Assembly: GCF_009795715.1 (NCBI RefSeq)
Contig: NZ_WTCR01000003.1
Coordinates: 372,001 to 436,000 of the forward strand
DNA length: 64,000 bases
Origin: Labilibaculum euxinicum
GTDB lineage: Bacteria > Bacteroidota > Bacteroidia > Bacteroidales > Marinifilaceae
Direction of reading: 5' to 3'
The notes beneath the pieces were generated by a model. The model was given only the letters and a program-made list of their open reading frames with translations. It did no database searches and had not been told where the DNA came from. Both the position numbers and the translations under genes were made by a program. Positions within the stretch are counted from its first letter, which is position 1, and each line of letters opens with the position of its first letter. Shown piece after piece: positions 7,652-17,058 of this stretch.

Positions 7652-7738
7652 AAAAAAAGCCTAGGTAATCACCTAGGCTTTTTAATCTAATCAATAACCT
7701 AAATCTATTATCTATGAAAAAACCTTTTGTATCGTCTA
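7652..7738 (-). ncRNA. Candidate small RNA, array copy 6
   Basis: Most diverged copy: -7 box TATATTTA (7752-7745, one mismatch to consensus), conserved TTTTTTCATAGA and GATTTAGGTTA, and the strongest stem (AAAAAGCCTAGGT 7654-7666 with 7671-7683, 13 bp perfect) followed by seven T on the minus strand. Confidence 0.5.
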
Positions 7739-7975
7739 TTATTATAAATATACGAAAATCTTTGATAAACGGTTATAAATAGATGTTAAAAATCCTTAAT
7801 GTGTTTTTTTACTGTTCTGAAATAGGATAAACGGGATCTGATTTTGATTGTTTCTAAATTAATCTTAGGGAATTACCTTATGGAATTTGGGCCTTATAAA
7901 AAAGAACTTTTCCATAGCTCGGGGAATTTATCTAAATTAGGCCTTTAGCAAAAATTTAACTTCTATAATTACCCC

Positions 7976-10900
7976 ATGAATGAGTCAGTACTAAATGCTC
8001 TAATGCAACTTTTTGCCATTATTGTGGATGAACAACAGGTTGGTTTTGAGGTCGCTGCGCGAGATGTTGTTTCAAAGTATTTAGTGAAGCGGTTTAGTAA
8101 GGAATGGCATGAAAGATATTTGGATAATTTCAATCGTTACCTAAAAGAATCATATTACACCAAAGGAAATAAGGATACAATTCAAAACAAGCACAAGCAA
8201 GTGGCAGATGTTTGTGCAAAATTAGTTGAGGAGGCAGAGCAGGAACAGAAAGTTTGGATTATGTTGCAGCTTCTTGAATTTATTGATGATTCTGAATTTA
8301 CAGGTCCGGAAGAACTTGGATTTGTAAAGACTGTATCGAAAGCGTTTAAGATTCCTAAAGAAGAATTTGAATACAGTCTGCAGTTTATTTTAGGAACCGA
8401 ATATTCTATTCCGTTTAATCCGTATTTATTAATTATTGATGCTAATGAAGCCTTTGAACATGAGGTTGTAAAGCATATTTTTAGTCCCAGACTACGTGGT
8501 CGGTTATTTATTCTTCATCTTGAAAGTACAAATACTTTTCTGATGAAATATTTTGGTGAATACAATCTTTTTTTAAACGGTCACAATATTAAATTGGATC
8601 GTGCCTATATACTCTCGTATGGATCTGTGATTAGAAGTCATAGAATTGACCCAATTTATTATTCTCAAATTGTATCGGTATTTATTGAGCGAAAAAATCT
8701 TTCGGATATTCGCTTCGTAGCTAAAAATATTGAATTTAAGTTCCCAGGTTCTAATAATGGTGTATTCCCGGTTAATTTTCATGTAGAATCAGGACAGCTG
8801 ATTGGAATAATGGGAGGCAGTGGTACAGGAAAATCTACATTGCTAAATGTGTTGAATGGGAATTTGCCTTTAAATCAGGGCGATATATATATTAATGGAT
8901 ATAATCTCCATAAGGATAAAGAGGAACTTGAGGGTGTTATTGGATACGTTCCTCAGGATGATTTGCTGGTTGAGGAATTAACAGTTTACCAGAATTTGTT
9001 TTTTAATGCTAAGTTATGTTTTGATAATTTAGATGAGAAAACAATTGAGAACATTATAGACGATACCATTGAAAATTTTGATTTGGTTGAAGCCAGAGAT
9101 TTAAAAGTTGGAGATCCTATTAATAAGGTTTTGAGTGGCGGACAAAGAAAGCGCTTAAATATCGCATTGGAATTAATGCGGGAACCTTCGGTTTTGTTTG
9201 TGGATGAGCCTACTTCCGGATTATCGAGTATGGATTCGGAAAAGGTGATGCTGTTGCTTAAAAGACAGGTTTTAAAAGGGAAATTGGTGATGTGTAACAT
9301 TCATCAGCCATCATCAGATATTTTTAAGCTGCTGGATAAGTTAATTATTATGGATCAAGGTGGAAAAGTGATCTATTTTGGAAATCCAATTGATGCAGTC
9401 GTCTATTTTAAAACTCAAAGCCAGTATGTTAAAGCAGATGAAAGCGAGTGCCTGACTTGTGGTAATGTAAATTCGGAGCAAATTCTAAGGATTGTGGAAA
9501 CACGGATGATGAATGAGTACGGCAGGCAAATCCGTAAAAGAAAGAGAAGTTCCGATGAATGGTATGAATTGTACAAAGAGAATATTGAAGCAAAGAATCC
9601 GGTTAAGGTGCCAAAGCGGAAACGAATGATTCCAATCAATTATTTTAGTATTCCCAAACGAACAGAACAGTTAAAGATTTATTTGGCGCGTGATGTAAAG
9701 GCCAAAATCAGCAATAAACAGTACATTTTTATTACTCTGCTTGAAGCTCCTGTTTTAGCAGTTATATTGGGATATTTCACCAAATATATTAGTGGCACGG
9801 ATGATGATCCTACGGCTTATATTTTCTCAAATAATGAAAATATCCCCTCCTTTATTTTTATGGCTGTGGTGGTATCTCTTTTTTTAGGATTGATTATTTC
9901 GGCGGAAGAAATTCTTCATGACCGGAGAATTATGAAGAGGGAATCCTTTCTAAATTTAAGCCGGTTTAGCTACTTAAACTCAAAGGTAATTGTGATGCTT
10001 GTAATTTCAGCAATTCAAACCTTGTTGTTTGTTTTAATAGCTAATACTATTCTCGAAATTAAAGGATTGACTTTAGAATATTGGTTGGTTTTGTATACGG
10101 CATCAGCCTGCGCTAATATGATTGGCTTAAATTTGTCGGCAGCCTTGAATACTGTTGTGGCGGTTTATGTTTCCATCCCTTTTATTTTGGTGCCACAGCT
10201 ATTGTTTTCAGGTGTAATTGTGAACTTTACCAAATTGCATCCAGCTATAACTTCGCAAAAATATGTGCCGTTTGTTGGCGATTTAATGACTTCGCGTTGG
10301 GCTTATGAAGCTTTAATAGTAGAACAATTCAGAAACAACGATTTTGAGAGTCAGTTTTTTGATTATGAACAAAAAATGAGCGAGGCTTCGTTTCGGTCAT
10401 CATTCTATATTCCAGAATTAAAGCAACGATACCAAAGCTGGTTGCAAACAGGTAATTTAAAACAGTTGCAGGTATTGCAGAACGAATTTGGAAAATTGGC
10501 AGACTTATATACTTTGCCAAGTGGTATGGAACTTACCGAAAACGGATTTGTGAACTCTTCGGTTGATTTGTTGGAATGGCTAAAGAAAATTAAGCAAAAC
10601 GGGTGGGCTAATTACAAAACCGAGTCAGATAAAAGAGATCAGGCTTACCTAAACTTATTGGAACAGTACGGAGGTAAAAAAGGATTGTTTGAATTCAAAC
10701 AAAAACACCATAATGAAGCTATTGAACAGATTGTTTTAAATAGAAGAGAGCTAAATAAAATTGTTGAATTTAAAGGCGAATTGATTCAATTGAAAGACCC
10801 TGTTTTTCAAATTCCCGTGAACAAAATGGGAAGAGCTCAGCTATTTTCATCTCAGAAAAGAATTGGCAATTATCTTGTGAATACTTTTTGGTTTAATGTG

Positions 10901-11044
10901 ATTATCATCTGGTTAACCAGCTTGTTTTTTTACTTTACACTTTATTTCGATGCTTTAAGAAGACTATTACTTCTGATAGAAATATTATGGGTGAAAATAC
11001 TCCCCGAAGGTCACATACGAATTACCAGAAAACGTCTGAAGTAA
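7976..11044 (+). CDS. ABCG-type ABC transporter, ATPase fused to permease, with N-terminal extension
   Basis: A 1022-aa half-size exporter with the ABCG/White domain order (ATPase first). Residues 1-240 are a soluble helical region with no recognised motif, resembling the TerB-like/regulatory extensions seen in Bacteroidota homologues. The ATPase follows: Walker A GGSGTGKST (280-288), signature LSGGQRKR (387-394), Walker B VLFVDEPTSG (406-415) and the H-loop in NIHQPSSD. Residues about 580-1000 contain several membrane segments of an ABC-2 permease, interrupted by a large soluble loop of about 150 residues before the last membrane segment. The substrate is unknown. Transcribed alone, with a terminator right after it. 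Confidence 0.85.
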   Translation: MNESVLNALMQLFAIIVDEQQVGFEVAARDVVSKYLVKRFSKEWHERYLDNFNRYLKESYYTKGNKDTIQNKHKQVADVCAKLVEEAEQEQKVWIMLQLLEFIDDSEFTGPEELGFVKTVSKAFKIPKEEFEYSLQFILGTEYSIPFNPYLLIIDANEAFEHEVVKHIFSPRLRGRLFILHLESTNTFLMKYFGEYNLFLNGHNIKLDRAYILSYGSVIRSHRIDPIYYSQIVSVFIERKNLSDIRFVAKNIEFKFPGSNNGVFPVNFHVESGQLIGIMGGSGTGKSTLLNVLNGNLPLNQGDIYINGYNLHKDKEELEGVIGYVPQDDLLVEELTVYQNLFFNAKLCFDNLDEKTIENIIDDTIENFDLVEARDLKVGDPINKVLSGGQRKRLNIALELMREPSVLFVDEPTSGLSSMDSEKVMLLLKRQVLKGKLVMCNIHQPSSDIFKLLDKLIIMDQGGKVIYFGNPIDAVVYFKTQSQYVKADESECLTCGNVNSEQILRIVETRMMNEYGRQIRKRKRSSDEWYELYKENIEAKNPVKVPKRKRMIPINYFSIPKRTEQLKIYLARDVKAKISNKQYIFITLLEAPVLAVILGYFTKYISGTDDDPTAYIFSNNENIPSFIFMAVVVSLFLGLIISAEEILHDRRIMKRESFLNLSRFSYLNSKVIVMLVISAIQTLLFVLIANTILEIKGLTLEYWLVLYTASACANMIGLNLSAALNTVVAVYVSIPFILVPQLLFSGVIVNFTKLHPAITSQKYVPFVGDLMTSRWAYEALIVEQFRNNDFESQFFDYEQKMSEASFRSSFYIPELKQRYQSWLQTGNLKQLQVLQNEFGKLADLYTLPSGMELTENGFVNSSVDLLEWLKKIKQNGWANYKTESDKRDQAYLNLLEQYGGKKGLFEFKQKHHNEAIEQIVLNRRELNKIVEFKGELIQLKDPVFQIPVNKMGRAQLFSSQKRIGNYLVNTFWFNVIIIWLTSLFFYFTLYFDALRRLLLLIEILWVKILPEGHIRITRKRLK

Positions 11045-11063
11045 TTGTGATTGATAAAATATG

Positions 11064-11099
11064 AAAAGGAGTTAAAATTAATGGTTTAACTCCTTTTTT
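11064..11099. terminator. Intrinsic terminator after the ABCG gene
   Basis: Perfect 13-bp stem (AAAAGGAGTTAAA with TTTAACTCCTTTT), loop ATTAATGG, followed by a T-run. Being A/T flanked on both sides it may also stop the convergent minus-strand gene. Confidence 0.85.
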
Positions 11100-11139
11100 G
11101 TTGGAGATGTTTTTTTGTAATTAAGCGAATAATAAAATA

Positions 11140-11721
11140 TTACAAATGTTTTAATATTTCTTTAGCATTCGATCTGTTTTTGTAATCAGGATCATACTGC
11201 ACATATTTTACGATACCATCTTTTCCAATCACATAAGTTGCTGGAACAGGAAGTGTCTGATCATCATTTCCATTTGAAACGACAAGATCAATACCATATT
11301 CCTTATATTTTTTCTGTAATTTTTCAGATAATACAAAATCAACACCGTATTGTTTCATGATTTTGGAATCTACATCGTGCAGAATGGAATATTCTGCTTT
11401 TGTTTTATCTATGGTTTTACTAACATTCATATTGGTTTCTGGAGTAATTGCTACCAATCGGGCACCTGCTTTTTTAAAATCTCCAACATGATCTTGTAGA
11501 TGAGATAGGTGCTTATTACAGTAAGGACACCACTGTCCGCGGTAAAATACAACGATTAATTGCTCATTCTTTAAAATTTCATCGCTTGCTATTGTTTTGC
11601 CATATTGATCCATTGCCTTAAACATAGGAGCTTTTTGCCCTACCAATATGCTGCTTTGTTCCTTCTGACCAAAACTTGTAAGACTGGTCAAGAATATTGC
11701 TGTCACCAGTAAAATTTTCAT
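11140..11721 (-). CDS. Secreted peroxiredoxin-like / AhpC-TSA thioredoxin-fold protein
   Basis: A 193-aa protein with a cleavable signal peptide (about 1-18, ending TSFG). The mature part is a thioredoxin fold: VGQKAPMFKAMDQYG, VVFYRGQWCPYCNKHLSHLQ with a CxxC (WCPYC) active site, and PVPATYVIGKDGIVKYVQYDPDYKNR. It matches the peroxiredoxin-like family (AhpC/TSA, PRX_like2 type) more closely than periplasmic TlpA reductases. The likely role is peroxide or disulfide chemistry in the periplasm. Transcribed alone, convergent with the ABCG gene. Confidence 0.82.
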   Translation of the reverse strand: MKILLVTAIFLTSLTSFGQKEQSSILVGQKAPMFKAMDQYGKTIASDEILKNEQLIVVFYRGQWCPYCNKHLSHLQDHVGDFKKAGARLVAITPETNMNVSKTIDKTKAEYSILHDVDSKIMKQYGVDFVLSEKLQKKYKEYGIDLVVSNGNDDQTLPVPATYVIGKDGIVKYVQYDPDYKNRSNAKEILKHL

Positions 11722-11823
11722 ATTCTATTTGTTTTTCGTGAAATAAGATACAAATTAGTCTTTTATTTGTAAACAAGTAGAAGGCTGTGTTGGCGTTAAT
11801 GATTTGTTAATGGCAGTAAATGC

Positions 11824-11852
11824 AAAAAAATCCCTTGCGCAAACAAGGGATT
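11824..11852 (-). terminator. Intrinsic terminator of the osmC gene
   Basis: Nine-bp stem AATCCCTTG/CAAGGGATT followed on the minus strand by a seven-T run. Confidence 0.8.
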
Positions 11853-11874
11853 AGATTACTGATTTAGTTTCAGT

Positions 11875-12288
11875 TTATGCTTTTTGTAATTTTTCAATTT
11901 TGTATGTTGTGTTTACTCCTGCTTGGTGAAATAAAACACCTACAGGACACATTTTCAAAGTTTGTTGTAAGCACTTTTCAATTTTTTCATTACTAGCTTC
12001 TGAATCAATTCTTAATTCAATTTCAACATCGGTAAATGTAGGAGCGCCATCTTTTAGAGATCCGGTAGTATCTACATCAAGACCGGTAAATTCAATTCTC
12101 ATTTTTTTTGCAACAACATTAAAAATTGTATTTACACAGCCAGAATAACTCATTAAGCACAATTCTAATGCAGTTGCACCAAGGTTCAGTCCATCTTTTG
12201 CTTGTGGTAAATCAAGAATTACTTCATGACCTCTATTATTTGTTACTGTAGATGTCATTTGATTAGTCCAAATTGTTGTAGCTTTCAT
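11875..12288 (-). CDS. OsmC/Ohr-family protein
   Basis: A 137-aa protein of the OsmC fold. Its two redox cysteines are visible, one in LELCLMSYSGCVNTI and one in LKMCPVGVLFHQAG, as expected for thiol peroxidases that reduce organic hydroperoxides. The length and the GLNLGATALELCLMSYSGC segment fit the OsmC/YhfA branch better than Ohr. Cytoplasmic. A strong hairpin follows the gene. Confidence 0.88.
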   Translation of the reverse strand: MKATTIWTNQMTSTVTNNRGHEVILDLPQAKDGLNLGATALELCLMSYSGCVNTIFNVVAKKMRIEFTGLDVDTTGSLKDGAPTFTDVEIELRIDSEASNEKIEKCLQQTLKMCPVGVLFHQAGVNTTYKIEKLQKA

Positions 12289-12640
12289 ATGTTTATAATT
12301 TGTTTTTAGTTGTCATATGGAACTTATCCTGGGGTAATAATCATCTCCCTGTAGGTGAAAATTATTTTGGCATGGATGTTTCATATTTGTTTTAAATTTC
12401 AGCTTGTAAATATATATAATTATGCAGATGTGTTGCTATTTTTTTGTTTGTTTAACAGCATATCGGAAATGTTTTCAGGTAAGTTGTTGATAATATGTCA
12501 AATTGGCTGGTTGTTTAACCTTCGTTCAGACATTTTTTCTGCTGGTTGACCAAATTATTGATTTGGCAAATGTTTTGAACGATTCGTTTTGAATGACAAT
12601 TAGCCATTTTTATAATAAATGAAGTCGTAAAATCAAAAAT
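12289..12640. other. Divergent intergenic region upstream of clpB
   Basis: A 352-bp gap holding the osmC promoter (minus) and the clpB promoter (plus). I see no CIRCE inverted repeat and no clear TAnnTTTG box ahead of clpB. A short open frame at 12355-12549 has low-complexity hydrophobic content and is not supported. Confidence 0.5.
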
Positions 12641-15232
12641 ATGAACTACAATAATTTTACAATTAAATCGCAGCAGGCAATTGAAAAGGCTTTTCAGTTA
12701 GCAGCAGGTAAACAACAGCAGGCAGTTGATACCGGACACATTTTAAAGGGTGTTTTGGTAGAAGGAGAGAATATCACCAATTTTCTATTTAAGAAGTTAG
12801 GAGTAAACTTAATAAACTTCTCGTTGGTCTTAGATAAGGTTTTAGAAAGCTATCCAAAGGTAGTTGGAGGTGATCCTTACCTTTCAAGAGAAGCCACAAG
12901 TGCTTTGCAGTTTTCAACTGAGATTTCAAATAAAATGGGCGATCAGTTTGTTTCTCTTGAGCATATATTGTTAGGCCTTTTAAAAGGGAAGGATCAAATT
13001 TCAAATCTGCTTAAGGATAATCAAATTAATGAAAAAGACCTTACTGTGGCTATTAATGAATTACGAAAAGGAGCAAAGGTCGATTCTCAAACTGCTGAGG
13101 ATACATTTAATTCTTTACGAAGATTTGCCATTGATTTAAATGAACGGGCTAGAAGCGGAAAATTGGATCCTGTAATTGGACGAGATGAGGAAATAAGAAG
13201 AATCCTTCAGATTTTATCAAGAAGAACGAAAAACAATCCGATTCTAATTGGTGAACCGGGTGTGGGAAAAACAGCTATTGCCGAAGGATTGGCTCATCGT
13301 ATTGTTAAGGGTGATGTTCCGGATAATTTGAAAAACAAACAGGTTTTTTCTCTGGATATGGGGGCATTGATTGCCGGGGCAAAATATAAAGGTGAATTTG
13401 AGGAGCGGTTAAAATCAGTGGTGAAAGAGGTGGTTGAGTCGGATGGTGATATTGTTTTGTTCATTGATGAGATTCACACTTTAATTGGTGCAGGAAAAGG
13501 CGAAGGTGCTATGGATGCGGCCAATATTTTAAAACCGGCATTGGCTCGTGGTGATTTGCGGGCAATTGGTGCGACGACCTTAGATGAATATCAAAAGTAT
13601 TTTGAAAAGGACAAAGCTTTAGAGAGACGTTTTCAAAAGGTTATGGTGAATGAACCGGATACCCTAAGTGCAATTTCTATCCTTCGTGGATTAAAAGAGC
13701 GATATGAAAATCATCATAAGGTTCAGATTAAAGATGAAGCAATTATAGCGGCCGTTGAGTTATCTCAAAGATATATCTCAGATCGGTTTTTGCCGGATAA
13801 GGCGATTGATTTGATTGATGAGGCTGCTGCCAAATTGCGTTTGGAAATGAATTCATTGCCCGAAGAACTGGATGAAATTGAACGAAGGATCAAACAGTTG
13901 GAAATTGAACGAATGGCAATTCAGCGGGAAGGTGATAAAAAGAAATTGGAAGATTTGTCGCGGGAAATTGCTGAGTTGAACGATGAAAGAAATCGTCTTC
14001 GGGCAAAATGGGAAGCTGAACGCGAAGTAATTGATGGCATTCAAAAGAATAAGGAAGAATTGGAAAACCTGAAGTACGAGGCCGAAAAAGCAGAGCGTGA
14101 AGGTGATTATGCCAGAGTTGCAGAAATTCGTTACGGAAGAGTAAAAGAGGTTGAGGAAGAAATTGAGCGTTTGAATGAACAGTTGAAAATCAATCAGAAT
14201 TCGGATGCCATGATTAAAGAGGAGGTTGGAAGTGAGGATATTGCTTATGTGGTATCGCGCTGGACGGGTATTCCTGTAAACAGAATGTTGAAAAGTGAAA
14301 GGCAAAAATTGCTTGGCTTGGAAACTGAACTTCATAAACGAGTAGTTGGGCAAGAGGAGGCAATTTCGGCTGTTGCTGATGCTGTTCGCAGAAGCAGAGC
14401 GGGCTTGCAGGATGCGAAAAGACCAATTGGATCGTTCATTTTTTTAGGGACAACCGGAGTGGGGAAAACAGAATTGGCAAAAGCATTGGCCGAATTTCTG
14501 TTCGATAACGAAAATTACATGACTAGAATTGATATGTCCGAATATCAGGAACGTCATTCAGTTTCAAGATTGATTGGAGCACCTCCGGGATACGTTGGAT
14601 ACGATGAAGGTGGTCAGTTAACCGAAGCGGTTCGCAGAAAGCCATATTCTGTTGTTCTTCTTGACGAGATTGAGAAAGCGCATCCGGATGTTTTTAATAT
14701 CCTTCTGCAGGTACTTGACGACGGGCGATTAACGGACAACAAGGGAAGAGTAGTTGATTTCAAGAATACGATTATCATCATGACTTCAAATGTGGGTTCT
14801 CACCTGATTCAGGAAAAGATTTCGAAAATGAACTCTAACAATAAGGGAGAACTAATCTGGGAAGCCCGAAATGAAGTTCTCAATTTGTTGAAAAAGACCA
14901 TTCGTCCTGAATTTTTAAATCGTATTGATGAAACCATTGTTTTTACTCCATTGGATCGGGAAGAAGTAAAACAAATTGTTCGATTACAGTTTGAGATGGT
15001 AAAATCAATGCTCCTGAAAAACGAAATTAGTATTGAGTTAAGCGAAAAGGCAGTTAGTTACCTTGGAAATGTTGGTTTTGATCCTCAATTTGGTGCCCGT
15101 CCAATAAAAAGGGTACTTCAAAGAGAGGTTCTTAACGAACTGTCAAGACAAATTTTGTCAGAAAGTATTGCTCCCAATCAAAATATTCTAATTGATGCTG
15201 AGGAAAATGGATTGGTTTTTCGCAATCTGTAA
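12641..15232 (+). CDS. clpB: ATP-dependent disaggregase ClpB
   Basis: Hexameric AAA+ chaperone that, with DnaK, pulls proteins out of aggregates. The 863-aa product has the full ClpB plan: N-terminal Clp repeat domain (about 1-150), first AAA+ module with Walker [10 protein letters not shown] and [10 protein letters not shown], the coiled-coil middle domain (about 410-530), second AAA+ module with Walker [10 protein letters not shown] and the [19 protein letters not shown] segment, and a C-terminal D2-small domain. The M domain and lack of an IGF loop separate it from ClpA. Monocistronic, with a strong terminator. Confidence 0.97.
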   Translation: MNYNNFTIKSQQAIEKAFQLAAGKQQQAVDTGHILKGVLVEGENITNFLFKKLGVNLINFSLVLDKVLESYPKVVGGDPYLSREATSALQFSTEISNKMGDQFVSLEHILLGLLKGKDQISNLLKDNQINEKDLTVAINELRKGAKVDSQTAEDTFNSLRRFAIDLNERARSGKLDPVIGRDEEIRRILQILSRRTKNNPILIGEPGVGKTAIAEGLAHRIVKGDVPDNLKNKQVFSLDMGALIAGAKYKGEFEERLKSVVKEVVESDGDIVLFIDEIHTLIGAGKGEGAMDAANILKPALARGDLRAIGATTLDEYQKYFEKDKALERRFQKVMVNEPDTLSAISILRGLKERYENHHKVQIKDEAIIAAVELSQRYISDRFLPDKAIDLIDEAAAKLRLEMNSLPEELDEIERRIKQLEIERMAIQREGDKKKLEDLSREIAELNDERNRLRAKWEAEREVIDGIQKNKEELENLKYEAEKAEREGDYARVAEIRYGRVKEVEEEIERLNEQLKINQNSDAMIKEEVGSEDIAYVVSRWTGIPVNRMLKSERQKLLGLETELHKRVVGQEEAISAVADAVRRSRAGLQDAKRPIGSFIFLGTTGVGKTELAKALAEFLFDNENYMTRIDMSEYQERHSVSRLIGAPPGYVGYDEGGQLTEAVRRKPYSVVLLDEIEKAHPDVFNILLQVLDDGRLTDNKGRVVDFKNTIIIMTSNVGSHLIQEKISKMNSNNKGELIWEARNEVLNLLKKTIRPEFLNRIDETIVFTPLDREEVKQIVRLQFEMVKSMLLKNEISIELSEKAVSYLGNVGFDPQFGARPIKRVLQREVLNELSRQILSESIAPNQNILIDAEENGLVFRNL

Positions 15233-15255
15233 AAATATCAAACTTGATTAAGTAC

Positions 15256-15287
15256 AAAGCCTGCTTGCATTATGAGCAGGCTTTTTT
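15256..15287 (+). terminator. Intrinsic terminator of clpB
   Basis: Nine-bp stem AAGCCTGCT/AGCAGGCTT followed by a T-run, 20 nt past the clpB stop. Confidence 0.88.
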
Positions 15288-15464
15288 AGCTTAAAATTTG
15301 ATAACTTGAAATTGTGAATGTTGAACTTTATGTGTTATTTCAAACCATTGCGGAGATATATTTATGCTTTTCTTGGACTATTTTTATAAATTGAGATTTA
15401 ATTTAATTTCTTTGCTAATTGATAAATTTAGAAACCTAGTATCTTAACTCTAAAATAGGACCAA

Positions 15465-16898
15465 ATGTCTTCGATCGAATTAAAAACAAAATGGCTTGAA
15501 AACTACAAGACAGTACCAGCCCAATTGCAAAAAATGGGTGAAATTAAAGGACTGATTAGTGCTTTTAATGCCAATGTTGATGCCGTAATTAAGGTGAATG
15601 GCAAAGGAATTCAAAACCTAATTGCTGAAAATAACCTGAACACAGATTTGATTCTTGGTGAAGGAGAGAATGACATTCGCTGCAATGAAGATGCAATTCG
15701 TGGTTTTCTGAATTGTTTTAAAAATGGAATTGCCGAAGAATGGTTGATTGAAGATGTTGACGTTTTTGAATGGCTAAACAAAAATGTTGGCTACGACAAA
15801 ATGCAAATGGGAGGCCAGGGTGGTATTGTTGCAAATGTGATGGCTGTTTGTGGTGTAAACTCGGTTTATGTGCATTGTGCATCAGCTCCAAAAGATCAAT
15901 CTAAACTGTTTTTAGATCTTCCCAATTTATTAACAAATGATGAAAACGGCGAAATTAAGCAGGCATCTAAGGTCGATCGCTCTTCCGATTTAGCTTTAAT
16001 TCATTGGATTATCGAATTTGATAAGGGAGATTCTATCAGTTTGAACGGTAAAACTTATGTGTGCCCGAAAGCAAACCGTTTTATTGCAACCTACGATCCA
16101 TTAAATTTCAAACTGCATATCGACGAGAATTTTGCAAACAGAATGTCGCAAAACGACATCAATCCTGAATATATAATTTTATCTGGTTATCAGATGCTTC
16201 ATGAGTCTCTTCGTGATGGAACCAAAGGAACCGATCGAATCGATTTTTCAAAGGCAATGATTGCAAAATGGAGAGAATCCTGTCCGGATAGCTTACTGCA
16301 TTTAGAAGTTGCTTCAACTCAGAATAAAGTAATTCGTAAGTATTTAATTGATAATTTGGTTGAAAGTGTTGATAGCTTAGGTTTTAACGAACGGGAATTA
16401 ATCGATATTTTAGAAGTGATCGGTGAGGACAAATTGGCGCAAAAATGTGAAGAAAATACCAATAGTTCGAACTTGTTTGAAGGAATGCTGAAGATTCGTG
16501 AGTATACCAATTGCTCTAGAATGCAGCTTCATATGTTTGGACTGTATCTTACTCTTCAGGAAAAAGGATTTAGCGTTTCTCCTCTTCAGAACCGAAATGG
16601 AATGCAATTAGCGGCTACTGTTGCTGCAGCAAAAGCAGGAACAGGCGCTATCGATAAAAAAGAAGTATTGCTTTGGGCTAAAGATCATGAAGTGTCGGAG
16701 GTTGGGTTAAATGAATTGTCAAGACTTTCGGCGACTGTAACCAATCTTTTTGGAGATAATCAGCTCTTGGAAACAGGAATATTTACAAATGAGAAATTAG
16801 AAATTATTGCAGTTCCAACCATCTTAATTGATAAACCGGTTACACTTGTTGGTATGGGAGATACAATCTCTTCGGTATCATTGGTTGGTGCTCGTTAA
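15465..16898 (+). CDS. ADP-dependent phosphofructokinase/glucokinase family protein
   Basis: A 477-aa ribokinase-fold sugar kinase of the ADP-specific PFK/GK family. Features seen: N-terminal sugar-binding SAFNANVDAVIKV, the glycine-rich MGGQGGIVANVMA, PEYIILSGYQML, a conserved LEVAST strand, and the catalytic GMGD (463-466) near the C-terminus with Asp466 as base. These enzymes phosphorylate glucose or fructose-6-phosphate using ADP instead of ATP and are best known from archaea and some animals. Fructose-6-phosphate and glucose cannot be told apart by eye. Not in an operon; followed by a very strong terminator. Confidence 0.8.
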   Translation: MSSIELKTKWLENYKTVPAQLQKMGEIKGLISAFNANVDAVIKVNGKGIQNLIAENNLNTDLILGEGENDIRCNEDAIRGFLNCFKNGIAEEWLIEDVDVFEWLNKNVGYDKMQMGGQGGIVANVMAVCGVNSVYVHCASAPKDQSKLFLDLPNLLTNDENGEIKQASKVDRSSDLALIHWIIEFDKGDSISLNGKTYVCPKANRFIATYDPLNFKLHIDENFANRMSQNDINPEYIILSGYQMLHESLRDGTKGTDRIDFSKAMIAKWRESCPDSLLHLEVASTQNKVIRKYLIDNLVESVDSLGFNERELIDILEVIGEDKLAQKCEENTNSSNLFEGMLKIREYTNCSRMQLHMFGLYLTLQEKGFSVSPLQNRNGMQLAATVAAAKAGTGAIDKKEVLLWAKDHEVSEVGLNELSRLSATVTNLFGDNQLLETGIFTNEKLEIIAVPTILIDKPVTLVGMGDTISSVSLVGAR

Positions 16899-16922
16899 AG
16901 AAGAATGAAATTGAATAAAAAT

Positions 16923-16963
16923 GGAGGTCATGAAATCAACAGATTTCATGACCTCCTTTTTTT
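16923..16963 (+). terminator. Intrinsic terminator of the ADP-dependent kinase gene
   Basis: A perfect 14-15 bp stem (16923-16936 with 16943-16956) with a small loop, followed by seven T. Confidence 0.92.
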
Positions 16964-16970
16964 GAAACAT

Positions 16971-17002
16971 AGAAAAGCCCCGATATGGTACTTTCGGGGC
17001 TT
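16971..17002 (-). terminator. Intrinsic terminator of the GH92 gene
   Basis: Stem AAGCCCCGA/TCGGGGCTT (16975-16983 with 16994-17002), with TTTTCT following on the minus strand, 54 nt past the GH92 stop. Confidence 0.8.
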
Positions 17003-17058
17003 ACTACTGAACTACTTGTGTGGAATAGTTCTACTAACCTAATCTAAATCACTAACTA
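17003..17058 (-). other. GH92 3' untranslated segment with the array motif
   Basis: Between the GH92 stop codon and its terminator the minus strand reads GATTTAGATTAGGTTAGTAG. This closely resembles the core of the candidate RNAs at 6373-7738 (GATTTAGGTTAGTA...GGTTAGTAG), which also sits just before a terminator hairpin. Confidence 0.5.

Larger units (their letters stand above)
6361..7790. repeat. Tandem array of seven related intergenic elements
   Basis: Seven copies of one element are spaced by 204, 216, 216, 216, 217 and about 212 bp. Copies 1-4 (units 6574-6789, 6790-7005, 7006-7221, 7222-7438) are nearly identical; I see no difference between 1 and 2. Copy 5 is slightly diverged; copies 0 and 6 share only the core. 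Every copy has, in plus-strand order: a terminator-type hairpin, a G-poor stretch with CTAACC/CTAA motifs, the string TCTATGAAAAAA, and about 25 nt later the complement of a TAnnTTT(G/A) promoter box. Recent tandem expansion on an older family is the simplest history. Confidence 0.9.

Noticed and set aside
12355-12549. 64-residue frame upstream of clpB
   Set aside because: Low-complexity hydrophobic translation in an AT-rich promoter region with no supporting motif.
13853-14353. 166-residue minus-strand open frame inside clpB
   Set aside because: It is antisense to the coiled-coil middle domain of ClpB and its Phe-rich content is the mirror of Lys/Glu codons.
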